A DNA stretch of 64,000 nt from Persicaria tinctoria (GCA_037127255.1 JBANSL010000004.1:55282318-55346317); one strand, 5' to 3'; positions 10,475 to 21,400 are shown, counted from the first letter of the stretch. The notes: generated by a model not told the origin, from the letters alone. Numbers and translations: made by a program.

Positions 10475-10935
10475 AAACTAGTCTATTATTCCTATGTCAT
10501 AAGTCTTAATAATAAGTAGTGAGTATTGTAGTAATGTAGTAAGTTTATGTTTTACGTTTTTATGTTATTATGTTATGTTATGACTTATGACGTTATGTGA
10601 ATCGATGAATCCGTGAATGTGAGTCGTGATTTGGAAACGTGTATGTGTATTCGTCTTTCGATTTACAATAAACTTGTGTTTGGATTATTCAAAGAATATT
10701 GTTTTATAAGATAATATTTTTACTAATTACCTAACAACATATGACTAATTACCTCAACATTATATAATATATATTACATTTCAAACGTTCACAAGTTAAA
10801 AATGTAAATAAAATATATTGGAAACTTAACATATAAATTTATTTCAAAGTGTTGTTGTTAACTATTAGCCAAACACCACCCAATTCCAAATTAAAAAAAA
10901 AAATTTGAATCGGGTGTGGCAACGGTCAGATTTCA
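10475..10935 (+). other. AT-rich spacer between the two hAT-1 genes
   Basis: About 460 bp of AT-rich sequence follows the BED stop, with AATAAACT at about 10667 as a possible polyadenylation signal for the small gene. No other feature seen. Confidence 0.5.
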
Positions 10936-11018
10936 ACGGTCGACCCGCCGGGTCGACCGTTGGACCCGCCGGGTCGAACGTTTGACCCAGCGGGTCGACC
11001 GTTGCCCAACGGCTACAA
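10936..11018 (+). promoter_or_regulatory. Internal block of hAT-1 end motifs in front of the transposase promoter
   Basis: Three copies of the subterminal motif (two exact GACCCGCCGGGTC-type, one GACCCAGCGGGTC) alternate with CCGTTG/AACGG. They end about 40 bp before the TATAAATA of the transposase gene at 11055-11062. The motif is otherwise confined to the two ends. The position suggests that the BED protein or the transposase binds here; this is inference. Confidence 0.7.
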
Positions 11019-11054
11019 TGGAGGGAAAGGGCTCGGTTTGGCTCACTTTGGCTC

Positions 11055-11062
11055 TATAAATA
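11055..11062 (+). promoter_or_regulatory. Transposase TATA box (TATAAATA)
   Basis: TATAAATA lies 137 bp before the transposase ATG and is followed by a CT-rich leader with TCTCTAATCGCTC repeats. Confidence 0.65.
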
Positions 11063-11199
11063 GACCCTTTCCCTCCCAATTCCAACTCACACCTTACTCA
11101 TCTTCTCTACTCTCATCTTAATCTCTCTAATCGCTCTATAATCGCTCTCTAATCGCTCGATCTTGTCTCTCGTCATCTCCTAAGTCTCTTCAATTCAAA

Positions 11200-13560
11200 A
11201 TGTCGGGTTTGATCAACCGAGTTACGGCCCGAGTTACTAGGGGTCGGAAGAGTGTTAGTGGAGCCCCATCTTCATCCACCCCGAGTGTCGGAGGAGGGGC
11301 GGCTCCAAGCCTTCGTCGAAGCGCATCGGTCTCGGCGGCGAGCGGATCCCGACGTCGTCGAGATGATGCTCTACTCGCCGACCACGTCGACGAGATCGGG
11401 GAGGAGGAGGAGGAGGAGGCCGAGGCTGCCGAGCTCCAGGCCGATGGCACCCCCCAAGCCGGCACTGCGACGATTCCGACCCAAGAGTCCGGGTTCCCCG
11501 GCGACGGTAGCCAAGGAACTCCGGTCGATGGCGACCCTATTACGACGGCGGAAGTTCGAGCCGCTACTTTCAAGTATTGGTTCACGAAGGGTCCTAAGGA
11601 GCCGGCTTGGGAGGCCGGGAGTGTTGCCGCCAAGTGCAACTTCTGCTCCACGGTCTACAAGCACCCGAAGGGGGGCGGATATGGGAACTACGGTCGCCAT
11701 ATCCGTTCGAAGCATCCCGAGAAGCTCGGGCTCGCCAAAGGGCAAACTCAACTAACCGGGTACGCATCTTCTTCCTCTCAACCCCCTGGTTTATGGTCTT
11801 ATGATTATCGTAGTTGTCATGATCAATATGCGGAAATGATAGCTGCCGAGGGTTTAGCTTATAGTTTTTCACAACGTTTATGTTTCAATGATTTTATTAC
11901 GCAAAATGTTCAACCTGCATGGCAAGGTATTAGTCGAAACACGGTTAAGAGGAAAATCAATAGACGGTATAACACCCGTAAAAATGAATTAATCGAATAT
12001 TTTCAAAAAAACCATGATTTACAAGTTTCGATTTGTAGTGACATTTGGACCGACCATTGGCAACATCACTCATACATGGGTGTTACTTGCCATTGGGTTG
12101 ATCAACGTTTTCAATTGCACAAACGTGTTTTAGCTTTTCGAGTTTTTGACGAAGCACACACGGGACGAAACATAGCAAGTGTCCTTTTAACGGTTTTACA
12201 AGAATATAGATTAACTAAAAGAGTTTTTAGTATTGGTTTTGACAACGCTTCTGCCAACACCGCTTTTATCCCCGATTTAATCCAAAACTGTCAGCCCGCG
12301 ATAGGCGGGAAGTTTTTCCACATCCGTTGCACCCCTCACATTTTAAACTTATGTGTTCAAGATGGTTTAAGATATTTACAATTTGTTGTTGAACCAATTC
12401 GATTTGTTTTGCGGGCAGTTTGGCGAAGCAAACAGCTTCGCCAGCAATGGAGCGCTTATTGTCGTGCTCACCAAACACGCCCAAAGACGTTCCCCAAGGA
12501 CGTTTGCACTCGGTGGAACTCCACTTACACAATGATTTACGATTCAATCGCTTACAAGGAACTTCTTTCCGGTTTTGCAACACTACACATCCCGGACTCA
12601 TACATATTTGCCGATGTGTGGACTCAGGCCCGGGACGTTGTAGAGGTTTTCAAAGTTTTTTACGACGCAACTCGGACGTTTTCCCACGTTTACATGCCTA
12701 CATCAAACGTTTTTTGTTTTATTGCAATGAACGTAGCATTAGCCCTTCAAGACGGGATTAACACGCCTTCCATTTCTGAAGCGACTAGGGAGATGCGGGA
12801 GAAATGGATAGCGTATTACAAATTTATACCCGACATTTTCCTCGTAGCGTGTTGTTTCGACCCTAGATATAAATTAAACGGAGTTCAACTGTTTTTAGAA
12901 AACTATTATCCGACTTTAGGAATTGTGGATGATCCTGATTGCAATGTTACAATTATTGTTGCTAGAGTTAGAGGATTGTTAGAACAATTATATACTGAAT
13001 ATTCGACGGGCGATAGAGCGCCCTCCGGTCGTCCTCCCGTGCCTTCTAGTTCAAGCGGGTCACGAACCAGCATCACCGCTAGAACTACGGCACTTGCCCG
13101 AGATATCTTTGGGTCAAAGAGGTCGAGATCTTCGTCGAGCCCCCACTCGGAGCTCGACGAATATTTGTCCACTAACTTTGATTTTCTCAGCGATGAAGAG
13201 GAAGATTTCGATGTCCTTGAGTGGTGGAGCCGTCCCGAAAGACAAAGATTCCCGACGTTGCAGGTAATCGCCCGACAAATACTTGGGGCACCTTGCTCCA
13301 CCGTAGCCGTCGAGCAGCTTTTTAGTCGCGGAGGTCAGATTCTTTCGGAGAAGAGATCAAGGTTGCTTCCCGAGAACCTCGAAGCCCAAGTTTGCCTTGC
13401 AGATTGGAAGAAGGCGGAGATGCGACTGCAGAAGAACAACTTGGGGACTGATTCCGAGGATGATGACGGAATAGAGACAGAGTCCGTTGGGAGCTCCATT
13501 GACGGCGCGGTCACAGATGGCTCAGGAGGTGGAGGAGGATCCGACGATCAAGAAGAATAG
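11200..13560 (+). CDS. hAT transposase, 786 aa, intact
   Basis: A single uninterrupted frame. Residues 1-120 are low complexity, with a basic stretch near 50 and an acidic run near 70. Residues 124-175 are a BED zinc finger (CX2CX17HX4H). The RNase H-like core holds DIWTD near residue 281 (first catalytic Asp region) and FDNASAN near 347 (second Asp region). The C-terminal dimerization region (about 675-760) reads WWSRPERQRFPTL, then STVAVEQLFSRGG with the expected Glu, then SEKRSRLLPENLEAQVCL. The tail is acidic and Gly-rich. Length and order fit autonomous plant hAT transposases (Ac/Tam3-like group). It would cut at the TIRs and reinsert the element with 8-bp duplications. No intron is needed. 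The start is supported by the upstream TATA box and leader. Confidence 0.94.
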   Translation: MSGLINRVTARVTRGRKSVSGAPSSSTPSVGGGAAPSLRRSASVSAASGSRRRRDDALLADHVDEIGEEEEEEAEAAELQADGTPQAGTATIPTQESGFPGDGSQGTPVDGDPITTAEVRAATFKYWFTKGPKEPAWEAGSVAAKCNFCSTVYKHPKGGGYGNYGRHIRSKHPEKLGLAKGQTQLTGYASSSSQPPGLWSYDYRSCHDQYAEMIAAEGLAYSFSQRLCFNDFITQNVQPAWQGISRNTVKRKINRRYNTRKNELIEYFQKNHDLQVSICSDIWTDHWQHHSYMGVTCHWVDQRFQLHKRVLAFRVFDEAHTGRNIASVLLTVLQEYRLTKRVFSIGFDNASANTAFIPDLIQNCQPAIGGKFFHIRCTPHILNLCVQDGLRYLQFVVEPIRFVLRAVWRSKQLRQQWSAYCRAHQTRPKTFPKDVCTRWNSTYTMIYDSIAYKELLSGFATLHIPDSYIFADVWTQARDVVEVFKVFYDATRTFSHVYMPTSNVFCFIAMNVALALQDGINTPSISEATREMREKWIAYYKFIPDIFLVACCFDPRYKLNGVQLFLENYYPTLGIVDDPDCNVTIIVARVRGLLEQLYTEYSTGDRAPSGRPPVPSSSSGSRTSITARTTALARDIFGSKRSRSSSSPHSELDEYLSTNFDFLSDEEEDFDVLEWWSRPERQRFPTLQVIARQILGAPCSTVAVEQLFSRGGQILSEKRSRLLPENLEAQVCLADWKKAEMRLQKNNLGTDSEDDDGIETESVGSSIDGAVTDGSGGGGGSDDQEE

Positions 13561-13960
13561 AAGAGGAGGTAACCGGGCCGGGGTTCAGACATACAGGTAA
13601 AAGAACTACGTGGGCTTTGATTCCTCACCCCCGGGAGGATACGTAGGCAGTCGGGAAACCGATTCAAGCCCTTCTTCTTCCTTCCCCCCTAACACTCCCT
13701 AATACAAAAATTGTACAACTTCTTTGTAATTTGTTAAACTTAATGAGTTATAAGTCTTAGACTTTTTAGTTTTGAAAATTCGAAGATGTTACATATTGTA
13801 AAACTAAAGCGTCAAGTTATTATTTATGAACACGAAAGGATATTTGTCAAACACTGATAGGCGTTCAATTCCCGTTCTCTTTCTCGACAAATCAGATCCG
13901 ACAAATCAAATTCCAAAGTCCGAAACAAACGCAAACCCGTCCAACCCGGGCTCCAACTCG
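13561..13960 (+). other. hAT-1 3' untranslated region
   Basis: Follows the transposase stop. It contains the conserved stem-loop motif on the minus strand (13603-13648) and AT-rich sequence without coding potential before the right subterminal repeats. Confidence 0.6.
13603..13648 (-). other. Conserved stem-loop motif, copy in hAT-1
   Basis: On the minus strand: GCCTACGTA, then TCCTC and GAGGA as a perfect 5-bp stem around a C/G-rich loop, then ATCAAAG, then ACGTAGTTC. CTACGT and ACGTAG can pair as an outer stem. Six further copies lie in the solo LTR at 50199-51119, with different but also self-complementary inner stems. Confidence 0.8.
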
Positions 13961-14135
13961 CCGGGTTGACCCGGCGGGTACCCGGCGGGTCTGACCCGGC
14001 GGGTCAACCCGTCGACCCGATGACCCGCCGGGTGACCCGAACCCGCCAACCCGTGGAAATCCCGGGTTAGGGTTCGGGTCGCCCTCCCCCGGGTCTTGAC
14101 CCGGCGGGTCGAACCCGTCGACCCGCCGGGTCTGA
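13945..14135 (+). promoter_or_regulatory. Right subterminal repeats of hAT-1
   Basis: Dense GACCCGGCGGGTC, GACCCGCCGGGT and CCCGTCGACCCG motifs lie inside the right TIR and mirror the left end. Confidence 0.7.
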
Positions 14136-14159
14136 CCCGTGGCCACGCCTAACTGCAGC

Positions 14160-15466
14160 ACCTTCTTCGCTTGATTTTCCGACGATCCGCACACCTGTCT
14201 TGTGAGTTTCTTTCTCTTCCCTTGTCTTTTATACAGTGAGGACACTGTAATGTTTAAGTATGGGGTGGGGAAAGGGCTTACTTTATGCATATTTGATTTT
14301 ATTTGACATTATGTGTGCATTTTTAAGGTTTATTTCTTGAAATTTCTTATGCATGGCTATTTTGGAATTCATTATTGATTTATGTGCTTATATGCATGTT
14401 TTCCAAAAATTTGAGAAAAATGACCCCCATTGAAATTTTGAAATAATGTCATAGAAGCTTATATTAGACTCGACGATGCAAAATTGGATTCATTAGAGAT
14501 ATAGCATGAAATTGCCTAGTAAAGGGAAGTCACAATGAAGTGCATTATTTCTTGAAAACCATGAAAGGAGGTAAAATTTGAAATTGCTTTTGACATGTTG
14601 CATGATAAGATGATGGAGGACTTTATATTTCCATATAATGCTCATTGTTTAAATCCTAGCCTTACCTATGCTTATGCATCACAAAAGCCATAAATATGCC
14701 TTATTTCAAATATTGCTCCACATGATCTAAATATTTGTCATTCTTTACCTTATCCGGGGATTATGTTGAGAATGATGTTACATTATGGAGATGTTATATG
14801 GTTGTTGTGATTATTAACATTATTGGAGTTTGGAAAGGAAATTGTTTGAAATATATGGAAAATTTAATGAGTGAAAGAAAATTCAATCACCTCAGGAGAT
14901 AAAGGTAGATTGACCCTGCTCTCTGAGATAATAGTTTGGAGAGATGGGACACATTGTGAGGAGTCCAAAGCACTAAGTATCCGGGGCCATTCATGACACC
15001 CATGTTTGCGACTCGCGAGAAGGCAGTGCTAAGGTCATAGAGGTAAAAGCATGATTATTAATAAAAGCATTATGAAAGGTGATGAATCAAATGGAAGAAA
15101 GAATGTGGTATGAAATTCAGTTTGGAAAGTACTCCATTTCCCCGGATCTAAAGCACCACATTGCCAAAAATTGCCCACCTTTTAGCCTTTTACCAATCTA
15201 CTCCTTTATGAGCTTAAATTAAAGTCTTCTTGATTATCAATGCTTTGTCACGAATGAATGTTTTGCATAACCCTCCTTTTGTGAGTAGATGTTGCTTTTA
15301 CATATTTGCACGTGCATGAATCTATGACACTAGTACCTTTTCGAGGATGGTAATTGATTGCAGGGACATATAAGAATGAATCTAAGATGTTGAGAGTTTG
15401 AATTCTTCCCCTGAATGACAATTAAAAGTATTGCTTGAGGACAAGCAAGCTTAAGTATGGGGTGTT
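14160..15466 (+). other. 3' non-coding region of element A with two polypurine tracts
   Basis: No coding region. It begins near GAGGACACTG...TTTAAGTATGGGGTGGGG (14236-14270), a tract resembling a PPT, and ends with GAGGACAAGC...TTAAGTATGGGGTGTT (15437-15466), directly before the 3' LTR. The two share the GAGGACA-spacer-TTAAGTATGGGG layout and are about 1.2 kb apart. Confidence 0.7.
15453..15466 (+). promoter_or_regulatory. 3' polypurine tract of A (AAGTATGGGGTGTT)
   Basis: Adjacent to the TG start of the 3' LTR at 15467. Confidence 0.75.
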
Positions 15467-17371
15467 TGTTGTGAGCCTAATTTGCCATGTTTTACACTTA
15501 CTTTCATATCAATTTCTGCATACATTGCATACATTTGGGTTAGAATAATACAGAATATGTGTAGTTTACACTTATTTGCAATATATGGAGGTCTACACAA
15601 GTTTTTGTTATATTTCACAGAAATCGGACGCATTTTGGAGCTTAATGGAAAGTCATGGAGAAGCCAAGAATGGTGCAGCTGGAGAGAAGGCCAATTTCCG
15701 GCTTTCATCATTCTGAATCAGGCTGTGATGTCTTCATGAGAGTTGTAGCCCTCGGAAAGAGCTTTCCAACGCATGGTCATATGCGTCAATCCGACAACCG
15801 AGGCAGCGGGAAAGTGCGTTTTACGAACAGAGCTGGAAGCAGAGGAAAGTTATCGATGTCGAGAAGACTTGTCGACATCGAGAAGTATCAACTCGACATG
15901 TGCACTGGAAGACGAGGTCGAGTTGATGAACTCAAGACGAGGACATCGACAACTTTTGTCGATATCAAGAAGACATGTCGAGAAGATTTGTCGAGCAGCT
16001 CCGGAATCCGAGATCGAGGAGAAGTCCGAGCGGGATTGGATACTTGCAAGCTAAGATTCGACGAATTCTATCCGAATCTATCAAGATCTATCAAGACCAA
16101 AGAAGATGTCCACACATTAGATATAATCCTAGTCTATCTATTTAATTACACTATGTTATTTATTTATCATTAAGTTTTAGATATAGTTTTAGATAAAGAT
16201 AGATATCTTCTATCCTTGATTAACAAGGATTAGAAGCCTATAAATAAGGCCCTAGGGGCTGACTTTTCATTCATTCCAAGTTACACACAATTAGTTAGTT
16301 CCATTCAGAGATACAGTTTAGGGGTTCTAAGGTTTTTAGGGTTTTGGCGATTTGCGAGAGTTGATTGCCGGAATTGTAAAAGCTTTGAATTTAGTTTAAT
16401 GCAATTTATTTCCTTTAAATCAAAGATGTCTGTTATTGCGATGAAGAGCGAGTAGTCCACCCACTTCTGGGGCTGGGGTGAGCCCGACGGTGGCCATGTG
16501 AGGCGATGCAATAAAGGTCAGATCTTTTGTGCGATTCATCTTCTATCCCTATGAGCATGATTCTTTTGCGAGAGTTGAAGGTGATCCTTGTTTGTATTAT
16601 TGAATCGAAAGTGATCTCAATACAACTTGGATTAATTATGTGAAAAAGGGTTAGTAACAATTAGGGTTTATGCGAAAGCCTCTATGTTCCTATTTGTTAA
16701 TAACGAAAGTTATTTAGATGGAAAGCATGATCTTTTATGCCTTTATGTGTTACTTTGCATGGTTATCGTTGCGGTGTCGAAACCCTAGCCTTGGAAGTCT
16801 TTAGTTTATTGATTTTATTTCGTTAAAAAATCGTTTCCGTGTTCGAAAGCATTTGCCTTTAGTTTTCCGTTACTTGTCGATTTCGAAAAGAGCTTGTCGA
16901 GGTCGAGCACTGTTGTCGACGTCGAGAAGTTTTCATCGAGATCGAGTTTTCTGTGCCTTGGTCGATCTGTTGCTGTGTCGAGTACTTGTCGATATCGACA
17001 AGTCTGTGTCGACAAGATTCGGTCGAGTTCTTCTGTCGAGTACTTTGCTGCTGTCTTTGTCGAGTTGCTTTACTTGCTTTGCTTTATTTCTTGCTTTCTG
17101 TCTTTTATTTGCTTTTATTTTAGTTGCCCTTGCCGGGATTATTTGTTTCTATTTTATTTCTGCTTCTGCTTGCGTTTCTGTGCTTTTCTGCTGTGTCTGT
17201 GAGAATCTGATAGCTATCTGAGAACTGCTGACGTGCTTCCTCGTGGATTCGATCCTGACTTTTCTCTTACTACAACGGGAGGAAGTCTTGTATTTATTTG
17301 CTGAGACAGTGAAGTCAGTCTGAACTTTATTCTATATTTATTTCCATACTCGATTACCTCCTGCAACAACA
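15467..17371 (+). repeat. 3' LTR of element A
   Basis: 1905 bp, the same length as the 5' LTR and nearly identical. Differences I noticed are near 15505, 16440, 16606, 16915 and 17310. It is followed by the TSD gtatt at 17372. Confidence 0.94.
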
Positions 17372-17805
17372 GTATTTTACAGAAAATGTAGCTCGATTCA
17401 GCTTCTCTTGTCAATAGGACAGTTGTAGCTCTCTAAAAGTGCTTTTTAACACAGGGTCATAATAGTCAATCGAACAACCGAGGCCTCCAGAAAGTGCAAC
17501 AAGTTCAGCCTACTAGCGACAACTTATGCATACTTGTTCTTCCTTTAGATTCGCTTCTTCTTCTCAGAACCTCTTTAGATATTCATTTAAGCTCCTTTGA
17601 TCAACTTGACTTTCTCATCTAATGCGTTATCAACCCATGTCTCATCATCGGATCCACAATTACCAGAAATAATCAATAAAAGTGTGTAGATTCCGACTCC
17701 ACAAACATGGAGAACAAATATGCAAATTATACTTAAACCATGCATGAGATGCATCTTAACTAAGATAAATGCAACCTATTATGACTACCTAAATGCGTGC
17801 TATCA

Positions 17806-18016
17806 AACTCCCCGACACTTAACCTTCGTTAGTCCTCGAGCGAACAATACAAAAACAACCTATGCCCACACCTTCCTTCTTTATGCCTTAACCCGAATCA
17901 ACAACAGCACCAATTTTAAATGAACACTAGACAAAGTGAATAAGCGTCATAACATGTATTTAACGACCAAAGCAAGCAACTAGACATCATTCGACCTCAC
18001 CAGAAATATGTGTTTC
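17806..18016 (-). other. Remaining interior of element D
   Basis: About 210 bp, starting (minus strand) with the PPT-like AAGTGTCGGGGAGTT next to the D LTR and cut off by the 5' LTR of E at 18017. No coding motif. Confidence 0.55.
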
Positions 18017-18471
18017 TGATAGCATGCAATTAGATGGTCGTAATATGTTTCATTTAGCTTAGTTAAGATGCATATCATGTATGTTTTAAGTACAATTTGC
18101 ATATTTGCTCTCTACGTTGGTAGAGTTGGAATCTACACACTTTTATTGATTATTTAGGGTAACTATGGATCCGAGGATGAGACATGGGTTGATGACGCAT
18201 TAGATGAGGATGTTTAGTCGATCGAAGAAGCTTACATGAAGATCTAAAGTGGTCATGAGAAGAAGAAGCGAGCCTAAAGGAAGAACAAGCCTGCAGAAGT
18301 TGTCGTCAGACTTGCTGAACTTGTTTTGCACTTTTTGGAGGCCTCCGTTGTCCCATCGACTATTATGACCATGCGTTGGAAAGCTCTTTCAGAGTGCTAC
18401 AACTTTTATGTAGACGTCAAGAGCTATTTCAAAGTGGATTTTCCATAAAGGACCGATGCAATGGGCGCCGC
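18017..18471 (+). repeat. 5' LTR of E, first part
   Basis: Starts TGATAGCATGC and ends in GCGCCGC, at the first member of the GCGGCCGC palindrome cluster, where the LARD-like element is inserted (TSD gccgc at 18467-18471). Confidence 0.8.
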
Positions 18472-21400
18472 TGTAAAGGCTCGGATTTTTAAATCCTAAT
18501 TTAATAGTGGAATTTAACGAAAAACTCGAAAACACGGATTTTAAAATTCATGGAACGGAATTCCGGCATAATTTTTTTTTTATATAAAAAAGGAGACTAA
18601 CTTGATGGGGCGACATACTTTCTCGGATTTTTGAAATTCTAACTGATCGAGAGAGCGGGCTTCGGTATTTGTTCCGGTTATTTTACAATTTATTGGGACC
18701 ACTCACCACTTTGTCTTGTCACCTTGTCTTGTCCCATTCCTTCCGTTTGGCTTGCAGAGTAGCAGCCCCAAACTCCTCATGCTCCAGCTTACCCATTTCC
18801 TCTTCTAGGCTAAACACCCTCCTCTACCACTCTCCTACCTCGCCCTCATGCCTCACCATTTTAGAAAAGAGCCAAAGCAACCTGCAACCCTTCTTGCACC
18901 GCAACCCACGCCAAATCTGTACTTGACCACATTCAAAATCCAATTGCAGGATACCATCCCTCTTTTATTCATTGAATCAAAACAATATCTCTCCCTCCTC
19001 TCTGCTGAGTTAACAAGGCCATCTCCCTCCCCTATGTGCCGCCAGTAACCACAACTCCCCCTCCTCTTTTCCGCTGCCAAATACCATTCACCACCTCCTT
19101 TCCGCCTCCCTTGTTTCGCCACCTCTGAGCACAACCACCACAGACCCTCCTCCTCTCCTCTTTGTTGCAACTGAAATCCCCAAGACATACCTCACGCAGT
19201 CATGCTCCCCTGTTTTCCGGAAACCGCCGAGTCGAGTCACCACCAACACTTCCGCCTCCTCCGGTACACCAAGGGAATCCACCACCACCTACGACGCCAC
19301 CAGCAACGCCCGGGACGCCTGGAATAGCTCCGACGAACTCCGGCGAGTAGACGCCCCTCGGTGAGCTTCGACCTTATCTCCTTCTCTCTCGTGTGTTCCT
19401 TTCGATTTATTTGGTGTTCATAGTGGTCGGGTAAGAGCGTCGGTGAGCTTGAGAGTGGCTAAGGGTGACGGCGAGGCCGGAGAAATCGAGAGGCGGGATC
19501 GGGAGCGAGAGCGAGGTCAGCGAGCGTTAGTGCGTGCGGGGCCGAGCGCGAGTGAGGGAGAGAGAGAGTCCGACCGGGAGAGCGAGTGCCGGAGAGCTGA
19601 GGACGCGCCACCGCTAGCCAGGTCGGAGGGAGAGGAAGCCGTCGATGGGTTCTCTCTTTCGAACAGAGGCGCAGGCCACAGGGCAAGGGAGGAAGAAGAC
19701 CTGTGGGTCCCGCCTCCTCCACATCAGCAGCCATGTCAACGTGGGCCCATCTCTTTCATGTTACTTCTGGGTTCGGATTCAACATCAGCAAGAAGGAGTG
19801 GGTTTGGGCCTGGTATTGTTGGGCCGGACTTTTGGGTTTTAAATGAAAATGTGTTGTGAGCAAACTTACTTGTTAAACCTCAAAATTGTAAAGAGTTGGG
19901 TTCGGTTTGGAGTTTACAAAATAAAAGGGGTCGATTTATAATTTCTATAAAATAAGGGGCTGACTTTATTAAATAAAAATGGTTGGGGTTTTAAAGGATT
20001 TGGAAATGTTTAATGGAAGAGGATAATTAAAATATTAAATATTAATACTTGAGTGTTAAGCATAAAATATTATTAGTAAGATTTAAGGATATAATATCAT
20101 GGTAATTTAAGACAAATAAAATATTACGAGACTTTATCGGAACTTAAATCGGAAAAGGGATTTGACGAGCATTTTCCAAGGCGGAATTTCTAACTAGTGA
20201 ACTCATTTTTCGAAACGGTTTTCGGGACTAACTCGGGAAATTATGTGATCAATGACTAACTAGCATGTTGATATAATTGATTGACTAATGGCATGATTGA
20301 TTGACTAATGGCGTGATAAAGTGTTAGACTTATGTATAGTTCACTTATGCCTTCGATATATGATGAATATGATGAACTTGTTATATATGATATGCGGATT
20401 GGTATCGCGGATATACTGTTGCTAATACATGAATGTGGCTGATGGAATGATGAGAACGATATGGCCTTGTTGAATGTGGAAATATGATGAATGGTTGAAC
20501 TTGACGAAATGATGATTGCAATATGGTTGGTATTTTTGTTGAATGATATGCTTGGGTGATTAGACGTAGACTTATATATATGTGCTCTGATGTGTATCTA
20601 GGTGATCCTTTGTGATTATGAATGATGTATTCCAGATCTTCTCTTATGTTGTTCTGCATAGCTAGGTGAGTTCCTATATGAGCTCACTCAGATTTGAAAA
20701 GAGATCTCCCTGCTTGTAGCCATGTGCATACTATGTGCTAGCATTCATAATAAAGCATGACATGTAGTATCCTGCTAGGATTGCACTCATGATTGAACAT
20801 TCGTTTACTCATTGCTTTTGTAAACAGAACGGCCGCTATCTGTGAAGTAACTAGAGTCATTGCTAGGGTCATAGGACGACCTAGTCCCATCGGGTCCCGT
20901 CCTGAGTCAATCGAGTCATGAACTTCCTTATATTATGAGATGCCTGCGTGCTTTATTGTGGAGCGGGTTGGGCATGCGTGCCGCCCGATTATGAATGAAT
21001 GCATTCACGAGCTGGCCAGTCTTCGCCCTATCGGAAGGGGGTGGAGGTAGGAGAGGGATATACCACTTGGTATTCGGTGCTAAGGCCTTCTTATATTATG
21101 CACTTGATCTTAGGACCATGCTAGTGTGTTAATATTCCGTCTTGCATCTAGAAGCATCTTTATTAGGACTACCGTGTGTATATGTCTGCTTGTTTGGGAT
21201 TATATTGCGTAGGGTTTCGATCTGACACCACCCCGCATACATTTTTTTTAGGTTTGTTTTGCAGCATGATTATTCCTTGTTTCCGTGACGTGGGAACTCT
21301 CTTGGGCGATCTCAAAGAAATGGTTTAACTCCACTAATATTGTATATTAAATTTCGATAATTACGCTTATAGATTTGGTTTTGACTCGGCTCTGTCGTGT

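Larger units (their letters stand above)
9892..14151 (+). mobile_element. hAT-1: apparently complete two-gene hAT transposon (4260 bp)
   Basis: The terminal inverted repeats TAGGCGTGGCCACGGGT are identical over 17 bp at the two ends and an exact 8-bp TSD is present. Inside are a 73-aa BED-finger gene and a 786-aa transposase gene, both on the plus strand and each with a TATA box. Subterminal regions are dense in GACCCGCCGGGTC and related forms, the usual place for transposase binding sites in hAT elements. It lies in the 3' non-coding part of element A, so it inserted after A did. Confidence 0.96.
4536..17371 (+). mobile_element. Element A: young non-autonomous Ty3/gypsy (Athila/Tat-type) with two 1905-bp LTRs, split by hAT-1
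   Basis: Two LTRs (4536-6440 and 15467-17371) both begin TGTTGTGAGCC and end CAACAACA, and the element is flanked by the TSD gtatt (4531-4535 and 17372-17376). The order is LTR, PBS, gag, gag C-terminus plus protease, a remnant integrase tail, a long 3' non-coding region with two polypurine tracts, LTR. No RT, RNase H or integrase core lies between the protease and the tail, so it must depend on a partner. Reading the two LTRs side by side I noticed about five mismatches in 1905 bp, so the insertion is recent. Without hAT-1 it is about 8.6 kb. It interrupts the LTR of D. Confidence 0.93.
3538..18016 (-). mobile_element. Element D: Athila/Tat-like gypsy, 3' LTR and end of interior, interrupted by element A
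   Basis: Read on the minus strand, an LTR starts TGATAGCACGC at 17805, preceded by the PPT-like AAGTGTCGGGGAGTT. It runs down to 17377, is interrupted by element A, resumes at 4535 and ends near 3538 (...CCCATCA). Net LTR length is about 1.43 kb. It aligns along its length with the LTRs of element E, including ATTTGCATATTTG, TCTACACACTTTTATTG and the GCGGCCGC cluster. Only about 210 bp of interior (17806-18016) remain before the next LTR (E). The rest of D, if it exists, would lie beyond the window. No coding region of D is visible. Confidence 0.75.

Noticed and set aside
19443..19859. 138-codon frame in the LARD-like LTR, with a matching frame in the other LTR
   Set aside because: Its conservation follows from the LTR pair being near-identical. 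It is Arg/Glu low complexity in GC-rich DNA, overlapped by frames on the other strand, and has no domain.
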